Positions 24,853 through 33,537 of a stretch of 40,289 nucleotides of DNA are shown piece after piece. The notes under the pieces were generated by a model. The model did not search any database and was not told where the DNA came from. It was given only the letters and a program-made list of their open reading frames with translations. Origin of the DNA: Desulfobacteraceae bacterium (GTDB lineage Bacteria; Desulfobacterota; DSM-4660; Desulfatiglandales; B25-G16); contig JAUWNK010000006.1 in the NCBI GenBank assembly GCA_030612685.1, positions 1 through 40,289 on the forward strand, given 5' to 3'. Each line of letters opens with the position of its first letter. The first letter of the stretch is position 1. The position numbers and the translations under genes are program-made.

Positions 24853-26753
24853 TTCTTCTCCTGTAGTTCATTGATATGGATTGAGGTTTCAATTGTCCCT
24901 TTCCTTCCGTCTCTGTAAGTCACACTGGCTTCAACCTTATATGTATCTTTATCGCTATAAAGGACTTCAATAAGATCCTTATACTTATCTTCGACAAATG
25001 TCCTCCTTAATTTCCTTGTTCTGGTAAGCTCATCTTCATCTGCATCAAATTCCTTATGTAGATTGACAAATCTCCTTACCCTTGTCCACTCTGGTAGGGT
25101 GAGATTGACCTTGACTATCTCTTTTTTTATGAGATCTATTACCTCTGTCTTTTGAGATAGATCAGTAAAGGTTGTATAGGCTATATGATGAGCTTCGGCA
25201 AACCTGCCCACATTATCAAGATCAATATTGATGAGGGCGGTGACATATTCCTTATCAGGGCCACCAATGATCAGGACATCTTTGATATACGGACTGAATC
25301 TAAGCCTGATCTCTGTATACTGGGGAGAGAATTTTTTCCCTCCAGCCAGTTCTTTCAGGTCTTCCATTCTGTCAATTACGATTAGATGACCATCCTCGTT
25401 CATATGGCCAAAATCAGCGGTATAAAACCAGCCATCTTTTATTTTTGCCTCTGTTGCCTCAGGGTCTTTATAATAACCGGAGTAGGGATATTTGTTTTTA
25501 ATAAGGATCTCCCCTTCATCTGAAAGCTTGATTTCTACCCAGGGAACAGGTGGGCCTGATGTCTCAGGCCTGATGTCGCCTTCTCTGGGCATGGTCATAA
25601 CACCCTGTTCCGTGCTTCCGTAGAATAGGCGGACATCTATTCCAAGGGCCTTAAAATATCTGATGATATCCGGGCTGACTGCTGCACCAGCCGAATATAC
25701 AACCTTTACGTTAGAAAGGCCTAATCTGTCCCTTAGCTGTCTAAAGACGGCATGATAGGCAAGAAAGTATATTATCCTCCATGGCAGGTTTATTCTTCTT
25801 TTACCGCTTTTCATATCGGCCGCCTTTAGTCCTACAGGGAGAGCAAGTCGGTATATGAGACGCCTCAGGAAGGTGGAGTCAATCATCCTTGCCTGGATCA
25901 TCCTGTTTAGATTTTCCCACAACCTGGCACCGAAGAAAAGGATATCCGGACCTATTTCTCTTATGTTTTCCTGTACTGTTTCAGGTTCTTCCGGAAAGTT
26001 TACAACCATAGGTCCAAGAATAGTAGAAGCAATACCTATTCCCTGCTCGGTAATCCATGCAGGCGGTATAAATGATAGGTATTCAAAATCTTTTCCAAAC
26101 CAGCCATCTAATTGACCCCACTCCCTGATTGACTCCACCAGCCACGTTTGACTTAGCATAGGCCCTTTGGGAAGCCCTGTGGTTCCTGAGGTATAGCAAA
26201 AGGCGGCGATATCGTCACCTGTACCCTGATCAACAATCTCGTCAAAAAGTTGTGGGTGCTTTTTCTCATAATCCTGGCCCAACTCTATGACCTCATCAAA
26301 GGAAAGGAGTATTGGATCAGTGTAACTCCAGAGTCCTTTAGGATCCCAGTAAATAACCTTTTTGACCTTTGGGATATCATTTTTTATCTCAAGAAGTTTA
26401 TCTACCTGTTCCTGATCGTGGACAACAACAAAGGTGGAGTCTGAATGTTCTACATAATATTTAACTTCCCCGGGCAGGCAGTCCGTAAATATGCCAACAG
26501 CCGCTCCTCCAGCCGACTGAACAGCAAGCTCGGCCCAGAACCACTCCGGCTTATTTTCCCCTAAGATCGAGACCTTGTCACCCTTTTGGAGCCCAAGACT
26601 AATAAGACCAAGACAGAAATGTTTGACCTTCAAGTAATAATCTTCCCATGTATACTCTTGCCATATGCCTCTGTCCTTGACCCTCATGGCCACACGATTG
26701 CCATATTTTTTAAAATTCTCTCTCAATACCTGAGGTAATGTTTCAAGAGGCAT
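24849..26753 (-). CDS. AMP-forming acyl-CoA synthetase (long-chain FadD/FACS type)
   Basis: A 634-residue cytoplasmic ligase that activates a carboxylic acid with ATP and CoA. The phosphate-binding motif YTSGTTGLPKG is at residues 187-197. YGSTEQGV and GWFYTADFGHMNEDGHL follow, then RMEDLKELAGGKKFSP, which matches the hinge of eukaryote-like long-chain ligases. Its place inside a liv-type operon, coupled by ATGA to livH, points to activation of an imported substrate, either aromatic or fatty acid. The exact substrate is not readable. GGAG from the repeat at 26759-26910 lies nine bases before ATG 26753. Confidence 0.92.
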   Translation of the reverse strand: MPLETLPQVLRENFKKYGNRVAMRVKDRGIWQEYTWEDYYLKVKHFCLGLISLGLQKGDKVSILGENKPEWFWAELAVQSAGGAAVGIFTDCLPGEVKYYVEHSDSTFVVVHDQEQVDKLLEIKNDIPKVKKVIYWDPKGLWSYTDPILLSFDEVIELGQDYEKKHPQLFDEIVDQGTGDDIAAFCYTSGTTGLPKGPMLSQTWLVESIREWGQLDGWFGKDFEYLSFIPPAWITEQGIGIASTILGPMVVNFPEEPETVQENIREIGPDILFFGARLWENLNRMIQARMIDSTFLRRLIYRLALPVGLKAADMKSGKRRINLPWRIIYFLAYHAVFRQLRDRLGLSNVKVVYSAGAAVSPDIIRYFKALGIDVRLFYGSTEQGVMTMPREGDIRPETSGPPVPWVEIKLSDEGEILIKNKYPYSGYYKDPEATEAKIKDGWFYTADFGHMNEDGHLIVIDRMEDLKELAGGKKFSPQYTEIRLRFSPYIKDVLIIGGPDKEYVTALINIDLDNVGRFAEAHHIAYTTFTDLSQKTEVIDLIKKEIVKVNLTLPEWTRVRRFVNLHKEFDADEDELTRTRKLRRTFVEDKYKDLIEVLYSDKDTYKVEASVTYRDGRKGTIETSIHINELQEKK

Positions 26754-26758
26754 AGAAT

Positions 26759-26910
26759 TTAGCTCCGCTTCGCTCCGTCCCGCAAGATTGCGGGAGAATA
26801 ATGGAGTACTGGAATATTGGAATGATGGGTTAAATGGAAGAAAAAATAAAGATTAACTATGATTTTTTCCGTTTTCAAAGCACAATATTCCATTATTCCA
26901 ACATTCCATG
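26759..26910. repeat. Dispersed inverted repeat upstream of the acyl-CoA ligase that supplies its ribosome-binding site
   Basis: This is a second full copy of the 23738-23894 element: AGCTCCGCTTCGCTCCGTCC, a CCCGCAAGATTGCGGG hairpin, ATGGAGTACTGGAATATTGG, AATGATGGGTTAA, and complementary AATATTCCATTATTCCAAC at the far end. The hairpin stems differ in sequence between the copies but both pair. The gap continues to 27145 with the repeat described next. Confidence 0.8.
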
Positions 26911-26985
26911 TTGTTGGCATAAAGCAAACGCTAATAAAAGGGTTATGATTTTATTAACTTGACAGCATAGGAATTTCCTTTTTAA

Positions 26986-27118
26986 ATACTTGTAGGGGCG
27001 GCATTTATGACGCCCGCCCGCCCGCCTCGCCTGAGAGCGCTTGCTCGCGATGGCGGGCAGGCCCGTTATTACGGGTTCGATAAATCGAACCCCTACATGT
27101 CCGCACCAAAGGTGCGCT
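26986..27118. repeat. GTAGGGG-bounded repeat with nested REP hairpin
   Basis: TTGTAGGGGCGGCATTTATG at the left is complementary in part to GAACCCCTACATG at the right. Between them are CCCGCCTCGCCTGAGAGCGC with GCGATGGCGGGCAGG, GGGTTCGATAAATCGAACCC, and the CGCACCAAAGGTGCG hairpin. No coding sequence is visible. It ends about 30 bases from the livG stop and may act as its 3' border. Confidence 0.6.
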
Positions 27119-27145
27119 AAGTTCTGGAATTTCCAAAACGTTTCT

Positions 27146-27925
27146 TTATTCCTCACCCAAATATGCCTTTATTACTTGAGGATCATTTTTTATCTCTTGA
27201 GGCAAACCCCCGGCGATTTTGCGACCAAAATCAAGCACAGCTACCCTGTGGGATATGTCCATGACCACATCCATATCGTGTTCGACAAGGACTATAGGTA
27301 TTTTTTTAAGCTCATAAATATCAAGGATAAACCTGGCCATGTCCTCTTTTTCCTCAACATTCATACCTGCCATGGGTTCATCTAAGAGGAGAACAGCCGG
27401 GTCCATGGATAGAGCCCTGGCCAGATCGACCCTTTTTCTCTGGCCATAGGGAAGTGAGCCCACCACCTTTTTTCTGATAGATTCCATCTCCAATAGATCA
27501 ACGATCTCCTCAACTTGCTGCCGATGAGCTATTTCCTCTCCCCTGGTTGGGCCAAAAAACATACAACCTAACAATGCACCATGTCTCATATGGATATGCC
27601 TGGCAGCCATCAAATTATCCAGGGCACTGAGACCTGAATACAGTTCTATGTTTTGAAATGTCCTGGCTAAACCCAGTGCGGCTATTTTATGGGGCTTGAG
27701 GGCTGTTAGATCTCTGCCCTTGTAAAGTATTTTTCCTCTATAAGGATGATAGAATCCATTGATGCAGTTAAGAATACAGGTCTTTCCTGCACCATTGGGC
27801 CCGATTATGGCAAGTATTTCTCCCTCTCTTACCTCCAGATCAACAGTGTCAAGGGCTTGTAACCCACCAAATTTGAGGGAGAGACCTTCTATACCTATTA
27901 CAACTTCATTATTATTTTGAGTCAT
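27146..27925 (-). CDS. livG: Branched-chain-type ABC transporter ATP-binding protein
   Basis: A 259-residue ATPase with Walker A GPNGAGKT (42-49), a LivG-type signature SLPYGQRKRVDLARAL and Walker B VLLLDEPMAGMN. The C-terminal LDFGRKIAGGLPQEIKNDPQVIKAYLGEE is typical of LivG. It pairs with LivF encoded 6 kb downstream on the same strand. A 392-base repeat-filled gap separates it from the ligase gene, so it may have a separate transcript. A weak ribosome-binding site precedes ATG 27925. Confidence 0.93.
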   Translation of the reverse strand: MTQNNNEVVIGIEGLSLKFGGLQALDTVDLEVREGEILAIIGPNGAGKTCILNCINGFYHPYRGKILYKGRDLTALKPHKIAALGLARTFQNIELYSGLSALDNLMAARHIHMRHGALLGCMFFGPTRGEEIAHRQQVEEIVDLLEMESIRKKVVGSLPYGQRKRVDLARALSMDPAVLLLDEPMAGMNVEEKEDMARFILDIYELKKIPIVLVEHDMDVVMDISHRVAVLDFGRKIAGGLPQEIKNDPQVIKAYLGEE

Positions 27926-27964
27926 TAAAAAACCACTTAAATGATAGAGTCTTTTTTGTCAAGG

Positions 27965-28768
27965 TTATTTCTCAAGCCGATAGCCTTTAGGTGCAGGGTG
28001 TCCATCTACATAAACGCTATTATTTTTATCCAGAGAAAAACGCCCCCTTGCAATCATCTCCACTGTTAGAGGAAAGATATTCCAGTCACCTATCTCTTTA
28101 AGGCGTTTCTGGTGAACGTCAACAACTTTTTTAAAGGCTTTTCTGTCTTTAAGTAGATCTGGCAATGGAAAAGGCAATTCAACTTTTATGGCGTTTGAGA
28201 CCATCAAAAGGGGGCCAGTATCCACCCCTGCATCTGTCCATATGGTTGAGGCATGTAAAGATGTTTCTCCATTGGCTATTGCATCAGCTACTGCATGATC
28301 GCCAACGTATTTCCTTTTTCCATCAGGCGTAAAAATGGAGAGATCACCTGGATGCACATTTACACATCTGTTTAGTGTCAGGTAACTCATATATCCTGCA
28401 AGGGCTATTATATCTATATCAAATGCCCTGATTAAACGAAAGGCTATAGAGTCAAATTTCTTTCTGGCTGACATACCTTCAGGGGTTAAGGAGGTCCTCT
28501 TCAATCCTTTTAGGGAGTAGAATTTTCTTATATCGTAACTGAAGTAGGGGATTCCTGTATCAAGGGCAATCTTTTCCCCTGCTGAGACGCCATCAGAACG
28601 GTCACTGAAGATGAAGATAATTTTAAAGGGGGACCCACCCGGCTCCTGCTCCAGTTCCCTTTCTCTTTCAAGAAGCCGCATAACATTGGTCCCTGAGCCT
28701 GACATAAAGGCAGCAATCCTCATGACCCTGCCCATTTGTTGAGGATCAAAGATCGGTGTAATTTTCAT
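27965..28768 (-). CDS. PurN-like formyltransferase
   Basis: A 267-residue protein with the glycinamide-ribonucleotide formyltransferase fold. SGSGTN (23-28) is the phosphate loop. NVHPGDLS (137-144) carries the catalytic Asn and His. DAGVDTGP (179-186) holds the catalytic Asp region. It is about 60 residues longer than classic PurN, with inserts after the first strand (RERELEQEPGGSP) and a C-terminal tail. Its start overlaps the stop of the PGK-like gene by one base (TAATG), so the two are translated together. A true purine role is possible, but the partnership with a kinase-like protein suggests another formyl-transfer substrate (inference). Confidence 0.8.
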   Translation of the reverse strand: MKITPIFDPQQMGRVMRIAAFMSGSGTNVMRLLERERELEQEPGGSPFKIIFIFSDRSDGVSAGEKIALDTGIPYFSYDIRKFYSLKGLKRTSLTPEGMSARKKFDSIAFRLIRAFDIDIIALAGYMSYLTLNRCVNVHPGDLSIFTPDGKRKYVGDHAVADAIANGETSLHASTIWTDAGVDTGPLLMVSNAIKVELPFPLPDLLKDRKAFKKVVDVHQKRLKEIGDWNIFPLTVEMIARGRFSLDKNNSVYVDGHPAPKGYRLEK

Positions 28769-30063
28769 TATGTTTTTAAGAGTCGCTCTACAGGTTTAAT
28801 CTTAAAGGGGCTCCCCTCTTCTAACGCCTTAAGCACTGTTCCCCCCCCTGTAAAATAATAGCAATCGGGATTGTCCAAACCGGATAAGTATATACCAGGT
28901 GTTATGTTCTTTAATTCCTGGAGGGTATCTCCTCCTCCGTATAATTTTTGGGCGCTGCTGTTTTCATTTATTGCCTTGTAAAGGGCCTTTGAACCATCAT
29001 TAAAGTAAGGAGTTTGACCCATAACCGCATTAACAAGGATGGTTTTGGCAGATCTAATTATATCAAATAGGGGCTTTTCCTGAAATGATAGTGGATCAGC
29101 GTCAAGGATGTATTTGTATCTTTCACCTTTCCGGAAATTTTTAATAGCTATGGTTTTTGTTTTTCCTTCTTTCCTTTCCCCAAGATTTTCGGCCTCTATA
29201 AGTAATGGTAGCTCTATTATCTTATTTTTTTCCTTATCTGAGTGAACAAGTTCTAAGGCAAGGTCAATATCCTCCTCTGGAACGCCGGCTATATTCACCC
29301 CATATTTAGCACAAAGAAAGGTATTATAGATGCGACCACCTAAAATCAAATGATCTGCCTTCTGATATAATTCCTTCAATGGCCCTATCTTTGTATCGTA
29401 TTTAGCCCCGGCTACTATTGCTAAAAACGGTCTGGTGGGATTAAGAACCTTTTCAAGGTTTTCTATCTCCTCTTGCATTAAAAAGCCAGCATAAGAAGGA
29501 AGATATTTCGTAATATCAAAGGTGGAGACATGAGGTTGCCATGATCCAAAGGCATCATTTACAAATATATCTGCCAGGCTGGCCAACTGTTTGGCAAACC
29601 TGGTACGTGCGGGTCCATCTGTCTGTTCACCTTGAAACCACCTGATATTCGGAAGATAAATAGCCCCTATCTTATACTCTTTTAACCTCTGGATAGATTC
29701 CTGAATAGAATTGTCAATATCGGTTATCCCAATGTCTGGTTGGATGGTAAAAGTAGGGCTCTCAATCTTTATCCTTATTTTTTTCTCTAAATAGTCAATT
29801 ACAGGATTGACTGATCTATCCGGGTAGCAAGTTATATTTCCAGTTTTTTTATCCCGTGGCCTTCCAACATGGGTCATCAAGATTGGTCTTCCGCCCCTTG
29901 ATACGATATGGAAAAGGGTGCCCAGGCTTGCATCTATCCTGGAAGGGTCCTTTATTTCCCCTTTTTTTACTACATTATGGTCAACCCTGATGAGCACAAC
30001 TTTATCATTTATGTCTGCTTCCTGTATGAGTCTGAGCTGTGGGGCTACCTTTATTTCAGGCAT
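28768..30063 (-). CDS. Divergent phosphoglycerate kinase
   Basis: A 431-residue protein with the PGK layout. Substrate-side residues D28/N30 (VDHNV), R42, H65/R68 (THVGRP) and R141 (PNIRWF) are present, as are K221/K225 in GAKYDTKIG, GGGDT (376-380) and TGGGT (405-409). Two points are unusual. The canonical FGT-x-HRAH, which supplies a triose-binding arginine, is FGSWQPH (172-178). The NGPMGVFE loop is NAVMGQTPYF. The protein is longer than usual and coupled to a formyltransferase, not to gap or tpi. It may still be a glycolytic PGK, but a changed acyl-phosphate substrate is plausible. I therefore withhold the symbol pgk. Confidence 0.85.
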   Translation of the reverse strand: MPEIKVAPQLRLIQEADINDKVVLIRVDHNVVKKGEIKDPSRIDASLGTLFHIVSRGGRPILMTHVGRPRDKKTGNITCYPDRSVNPVIDYLEKKIRIKIESPTFTIQPDIGITDIDNSIQESIQRLKEYKIGAIYLPNIRWFQGEQTDGPARTRFAKQLASLADIFVNDAFGSWQPHVSTFDITKYLPSYAGFLMQEEIENLEKVLNPTRPFLAIVAGAKYDTKIGPLKELYQKADHLILGGRIYNTFLCAKYGVNIAGVPEEDIDLALELVHSDKEKNKIIELPLLIEAENLGERKEGKTKTIAIKNFRKGERYKYILDADPLSFQEKPLFDIIRSAKTILVNAVMGQTPYFNDGSKALYKAINENSSAQKLYGGGDTLQELKNITPGIYLSGLDNPDCYYFTGGGTVLKALEEGSPFKIKPVERLLKT

Positions 30064-30256
30064 TTTTCATCCTCTTCGCTATTTAATTCAAATTTAACAT
30101 TTTTTTTTAACAATAATCAAGATCGATATTTACCCTGTTAGAACGTCTCTTGTTAAAGCTCCTCTAAATCTCCATTGCCTTTAGTTCCTATATTTGTTAA
30201 TAGGACATCAAGTATAGATAAATTTTCCCATAATCCTTATATAAGACAGGATTAAA

Positions 30257-30928
30257 ATGAAGAGCATCAGAAGCCAGATATCATTAATTATCCTTATTAT
30301 ATTATTTTCCATACCCTTATCTGCAAAAGCTGATAAAGATCGGCTGATTATTACGAACTTTTCCCAGGGTGTTGATGAAAAAGGTGTCCCCCTTGGCTGG
30401 GAGCTAAAAGAAAAGGAGGGATCTCCCACTTTTAGATTGGAAAAGGAAGAAGATGCCTATGTCTTACATTTTATAAGCAAGAATAGTTCCTTTGGATTAA
30501 CAAAGGAGATAGATGTAGATATCAAAGAATATCCTTATCTCAATTTCAGGTGGAAGGTAAAAGAGCTACCAAGTAATGGAGATTTTAGAAAAAAGGAAAC
30601 AGATGATCAGGCTGCCCAGATCTATGTCGTCTTTGGAAGGTTTAAGTTTTTGGCCAAAATAGTAGGCTATTTGTGGGAGACTACAGCACCTAAATTAATA
30701 ACTGGCATCAGTCCTGTGTGGAATAAAACTCGCTTAATTGTTCTGGAAAGTGGGCCTGAAAAAATAGGGAAATGGGTCTGGGAAAAGAGAAATATCTATG
30801 ACGACTACAAGCTCCTTTATGATAAAGAGCCACCCAAAACAAATCTTATATCAATATATATCAACTCCCAGCATACAAAAAGCAGGGCCGAGAGCTATTT
30901 CGGGGAGATATATTTCTCAAAGAATTAG
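30257..30928 (+). CDS. Exported DUF3047-type protein
   Basis: A 223-residue protein with a signal peptide (about residues 1-25, ending SAKADK) and a beta-rich mature domain. PYLNFRWKVKELP, DDQAAQIYVVFGRF and SRAESYFGEIYF fit the DUF3047 family of periplasmic proteins of unknown function. AGGATT precedes ATG 30257. It is transcribed away from the PGK gene across a 193-base gap and stands next to a LysM protein on the same strand, which suggests a cell-envelope locus. Confidence 0.75.
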   Translation: MKSIRSQISLIILIILFSIPLSAKADKDRLIITNFSQGVDEKGVPLGWELKEKEGSPTFRLEKEEDAYVLHFISKNSSFGLTKEIDVDIKEYPYLNFRWKVKELPSNGDFRKKETDDQAAQIYVVFGRFKFLAKIVGYLWETTAPKLITGISPVWNKTRLIVLESGPEKIGKWVWEKRNIYDDYKLLYDKEPPKTNLISIYINSQHTKSRAESYFGEIYFSKN

Positions 30929-31189
30929 GTAATAAAGCCCTTAGTTAGGGATTAAGGGATAGGGAACTTTTTTCTTCCATAAAATCCTTTAACATATCAA
31001 CTACAATTAAACCTCTTTTAGCCATAAAAGCCCTCTTTTAATCTTCCAAAAAGAAGCTAATTCAGCCAATCTAAAAAATTCAATCCAGTTAAAGCCAGGA
31101 AAACATCTTGACAATAGTAGAAAAAAAATCGTAGAAAATTTTATATATGATTATCTAAAGTAAATCAATCTTTATTAAGGAGCAGAAAG

Positions 31190-32254
31190 TTGAAATCTAA
31201 AGCTATTTATTTAGGTCTTTCTTTGTTTTTCGCTCTTTTTTTAAGCCTATCTCCATCCGTATCTGCAGGCCAAAAACTTACACATATAGTAAAAAATGGG
31301 GATACTCTCTGGTCAATCTGTGAGCAACATTACGGTGATCCTTACCTCTGGCCAGAGCTATGGGAAATGAATAAATTTATTACTAATCCTCACTGGCTCA
31401 TGCCTGGGGATGTCATAAAGCTTTTAGAATATGTAGAAAAGAAATCAAAGCCTGAGAAAAAGATTGTTAAAACTAAAAAACTGCCTTTAAAGAAACAAAC
31501 TTTAAAGAAACTGATGGGAATAGATGTTTCAAGCCTTACCAATACAAAATCACTCGGCTTTCTTCGGCAAGAAAAGATTGAGGCATGGGGCAAAATTTTT
31601 GACTTTAAGACTGAAAAGGTATTAGCTGGCGAAAATGATATTGCTTATGTCAAGATGTATCAAGGTGATATCAAGCCTGGTGAAAAATTTATAATATACA
31701 ATATCTTAGGTCCTGTTAACCATCCTTTGACCAAAAAAGAATTTGGCTACATTTATTCCTTTAAGGGAATACTGGAGATTAAAGAGGCTCAGAAAGATTA
31801 CTACATTGCTAAAATAAGTGAATCATTCAGAAGCATTTACAAAGATAGTCTCCTTATGCCTTATCGTCCAGTTTCCTCCTGTATACTCCCTGTTCCATGG
31901 AAGAGTCCTCTTACGGCCTATATTGTGGCCGCAAAAGACAACTTAAATCTACTCGGACAGTATTCAGTGGTATATATTGACGCTGGCCGGAATAGAGGGA
32001 TAAGCAGAGGTAATCTCCTTAATGCCACAACAGAAAGAGAATATACTTCTACTGATGAACAAGAAAAAAAGACTGTTGCCTTGCCTCCCACTATTATCGG
32101 CAAAATCCTGATCCTGGATACCACTGAAAATACCTCTACAGGAGTGGTATTTTGGTCATTAAAAGACTTCACGAATGGGGTTAAGGTCAGGCCTCAGACC
32201 TGGCATAACCTACCAAGAGAATTGGCCAATTTACCTCCCTGCCCTGTTAAATAA
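31190..32254 (+). CDS. Exported LysM-domain protein
   Basis: A 354-residue protein with a signal peptide (residues 1-27). One LysM peptidoglycan-binding domain covers residues 31-80 (THIVKNGDTLWSICEQHYGD, then NKFITNPHWLMPGDVIKLLE). A lysine-rich linker follows (about 84-110). The remaining 240 residues are beta-rich and unrecognised, with repeated GD-type turns. Many anaerobes encode such LysM-plus-long-tail proteins. Translation starts at TTG 31190, chosen because AAGGAG lies six to seven bases before it and the signal peptide begins there. Confidence 0.85.
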   Translation: MKSKAIYLGLSLFFALFLSLSPSVSAGQKLTHIVKNGDTLWSICEQHYGDPYLWPELWEMNKFITNPHWLMPGDVIKLLEYVEKKSKPEKKIVKTKKLPLKKQTLKKLMGIDVSSLTNTKSLGFLRQEKIEAWGKIFDFKTEKVLAGENDIAYVKMYQGDIKPGEKFIIYNILGPVNHPLTKKEFGYIYSFKGILEIKEAQKDYYIAKISESFRSIYKDSLLMPYRPVSSCILPVPWKSPLTAYIVAAKDNLNLLGQYSVVYIDAGRNRGISRGNLLNATTEREYTSTDEQEKKTVALPPTIIGKILILDTTENTSTGVVFWSLKDFTNGVKVRPQTWHNLPRELANLPPCPVK

Positions 32255-32648
32255 CTATCCTCCTATTAAGGGCAGAATTAGCCAAGGTCATGAATCATGC
32301 AGTAGATCTGACTAAATCTAACCTCAGATGAAGCTTCCTTTATCACCGGGACTGCTTTACCTGTTTCTGGTGGATGGGGAGTGTGATTATAAGGGTAATT
32401 TTCAAACATATTTCAGCAAGCATCATATCAGGTATATCCCCTGCTCATATTTTTCTAATCCCCATCTGGCGAAGTTAATCCACCTTTCCTACATATAAAA
32501 GTCAATTGAGGAATGATATTATTCGCTTCATTAAGTGCATCTGGAAATTTCCTCAATACTGTGCTAATAGTTATATCTTGCAGTGAATTCAGAGGAATTA
32601 TAGAGCATATCTTCAAGATATAATCCCAAATTTCGCAAGGCTCTCAAA
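32255..32648. other. Non-coding gap between the LysM gene and the accessory region
   Basis: No gene, RNA or repeat family is recognised in this stretch. It marks the border between the core-like genes to the left and the accessory genes to the right. Confidence 0.4.
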
Positions 32649-32722
32649 ATGTCATTGCGAGGAGCCAAGCGACGAAGCAATCCCCTCACTAAAAGATTGC
32701 TTCGCTTTCGCTCGCAATGACA
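32649..32722. repeat. Compact GTCATTGCGA hairpin repeat
   Basis: GTCATTGCGAGGAGC and GAAGCAATC on the left pair with GATTGCTTCGC and CTCGCAATGAC on the right, forming a near-perfect 74-base hairpin. It is the same family as the ends of 13740-14068. It lies 80 bases upstream of radC. Such elements are common dispersed repeats in environmental genomes. Confidence 0.75.
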
Positions 32723-32805
32723 GCAATGGTAAGGCTTTTCAAAAACCCTTGCGAGATTCGGGATAATAGAAGCCAAACAGTCTTTCATAGTGATTACGAC
32801 TAAAA

Positions 32806-33537
32806 ATGGGAGAATCAAAACCTAAAACAGAAGGGCATAGAAAAAGACTAAGGGAGAAGCTTATTAAATCTGGTATCACTGGTTTCCATGACTATGAAAT
32901 AGTGGAGCTTCTCCTGACACTGGGAACCCCTCGAAAAGACTGTAAACAGCAGGCAAAAGCAGCCATAAAGAAATTCAAGACCTTAAGAGGTGTGTTAGAG
33001 GCACCTCTTGAAGAACTACAAGAAATCAAGGGAATTGGACCACACAATGTCTTTGGAATAAAACTTGTTCAAGAAGTAGGCAGGGAGTTTCTTAAAGAGA
33101 AAATCCTTAAAAAACCCATATGCAAATCGTCAAAAGAGGTCTTTGATTACCTTTACCATTCCATGCGTGATCTTAGAAAAGAGGTTTTTAAGGTCATATT
33201 CCTGGACGGAAAAAATCACATTATAGAGGCAGAAGATCTTTTTAAAGGCACATTAAATTTGAGTTCAGTTTACCCAAGGGAGATTATAAAGAGCGCTATC
33301 AAACATAACGCCGCCTCCCTTATCTTTGCCCACAATCACCCATCAGGCAGTCCGGAGCCTTCCTCAAGCGATAGAGAGATTACTAAGGAATTGATCGCAG
33401 CCTCAAATACTATGCAAATTAAAGTATTAGATCACATCATTATAGGCGACAACCGGTATTTCAGCTTTGCAGACGAAGGGTTGATTGAAGAGTATAATCT
33501 AAATTTTTTGAGCCTTAAGAGAGATAAGAATGTTTGA
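32806..33537 (+). CDS. radC: RadC/JAMM-family protein
   Basis: A 243-residue protein with an N-terminal helix-hairpin-helix unit (EIKGIGPHNVFGIK, 73-86) and a C-terminal JAB1/MPN+ metalloprotease-like domain. The zinc motif HNHPSGSPEPSSSD (176-189) is complete, giving HxH-x7-SxxD. RadC-type proteins are common in mobile regions; the name comes from an old repair phenotype and the true activity is uncertain. No clear ribosome-binding site precedes ATG 32806. Its stop overlaps the fic start by eight bases, so the two form an operon. Confidence 0.9.
   Translation: MGESKPKTEGHRKRLREKLIKSGITGFHDYEIVELLLTLGTPRKDCKQQAKAAIKKFKTLRGVLEAPLEELQEIKGIGPHNVFGIKLVQEVGREFLKEKILKKPICKSSKEVFDYLYHSMRDLRKEVFKVIFLDGKNHIIEAEDLFKGTLNLSSVYPREIIKSAIKHNAASLIFAHNHPSGSPEPSSSDREITKELIAASNTMQIKVLDHIIIGDNRYFSFADEGLIEEYNLNFLSLKRDKNV

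Noticed and set aside
26893-27156. 87-codon minus-strand frame before livG
   Set aside because: It reads through the GTAGGGG/REP repeat and resembles no protein.
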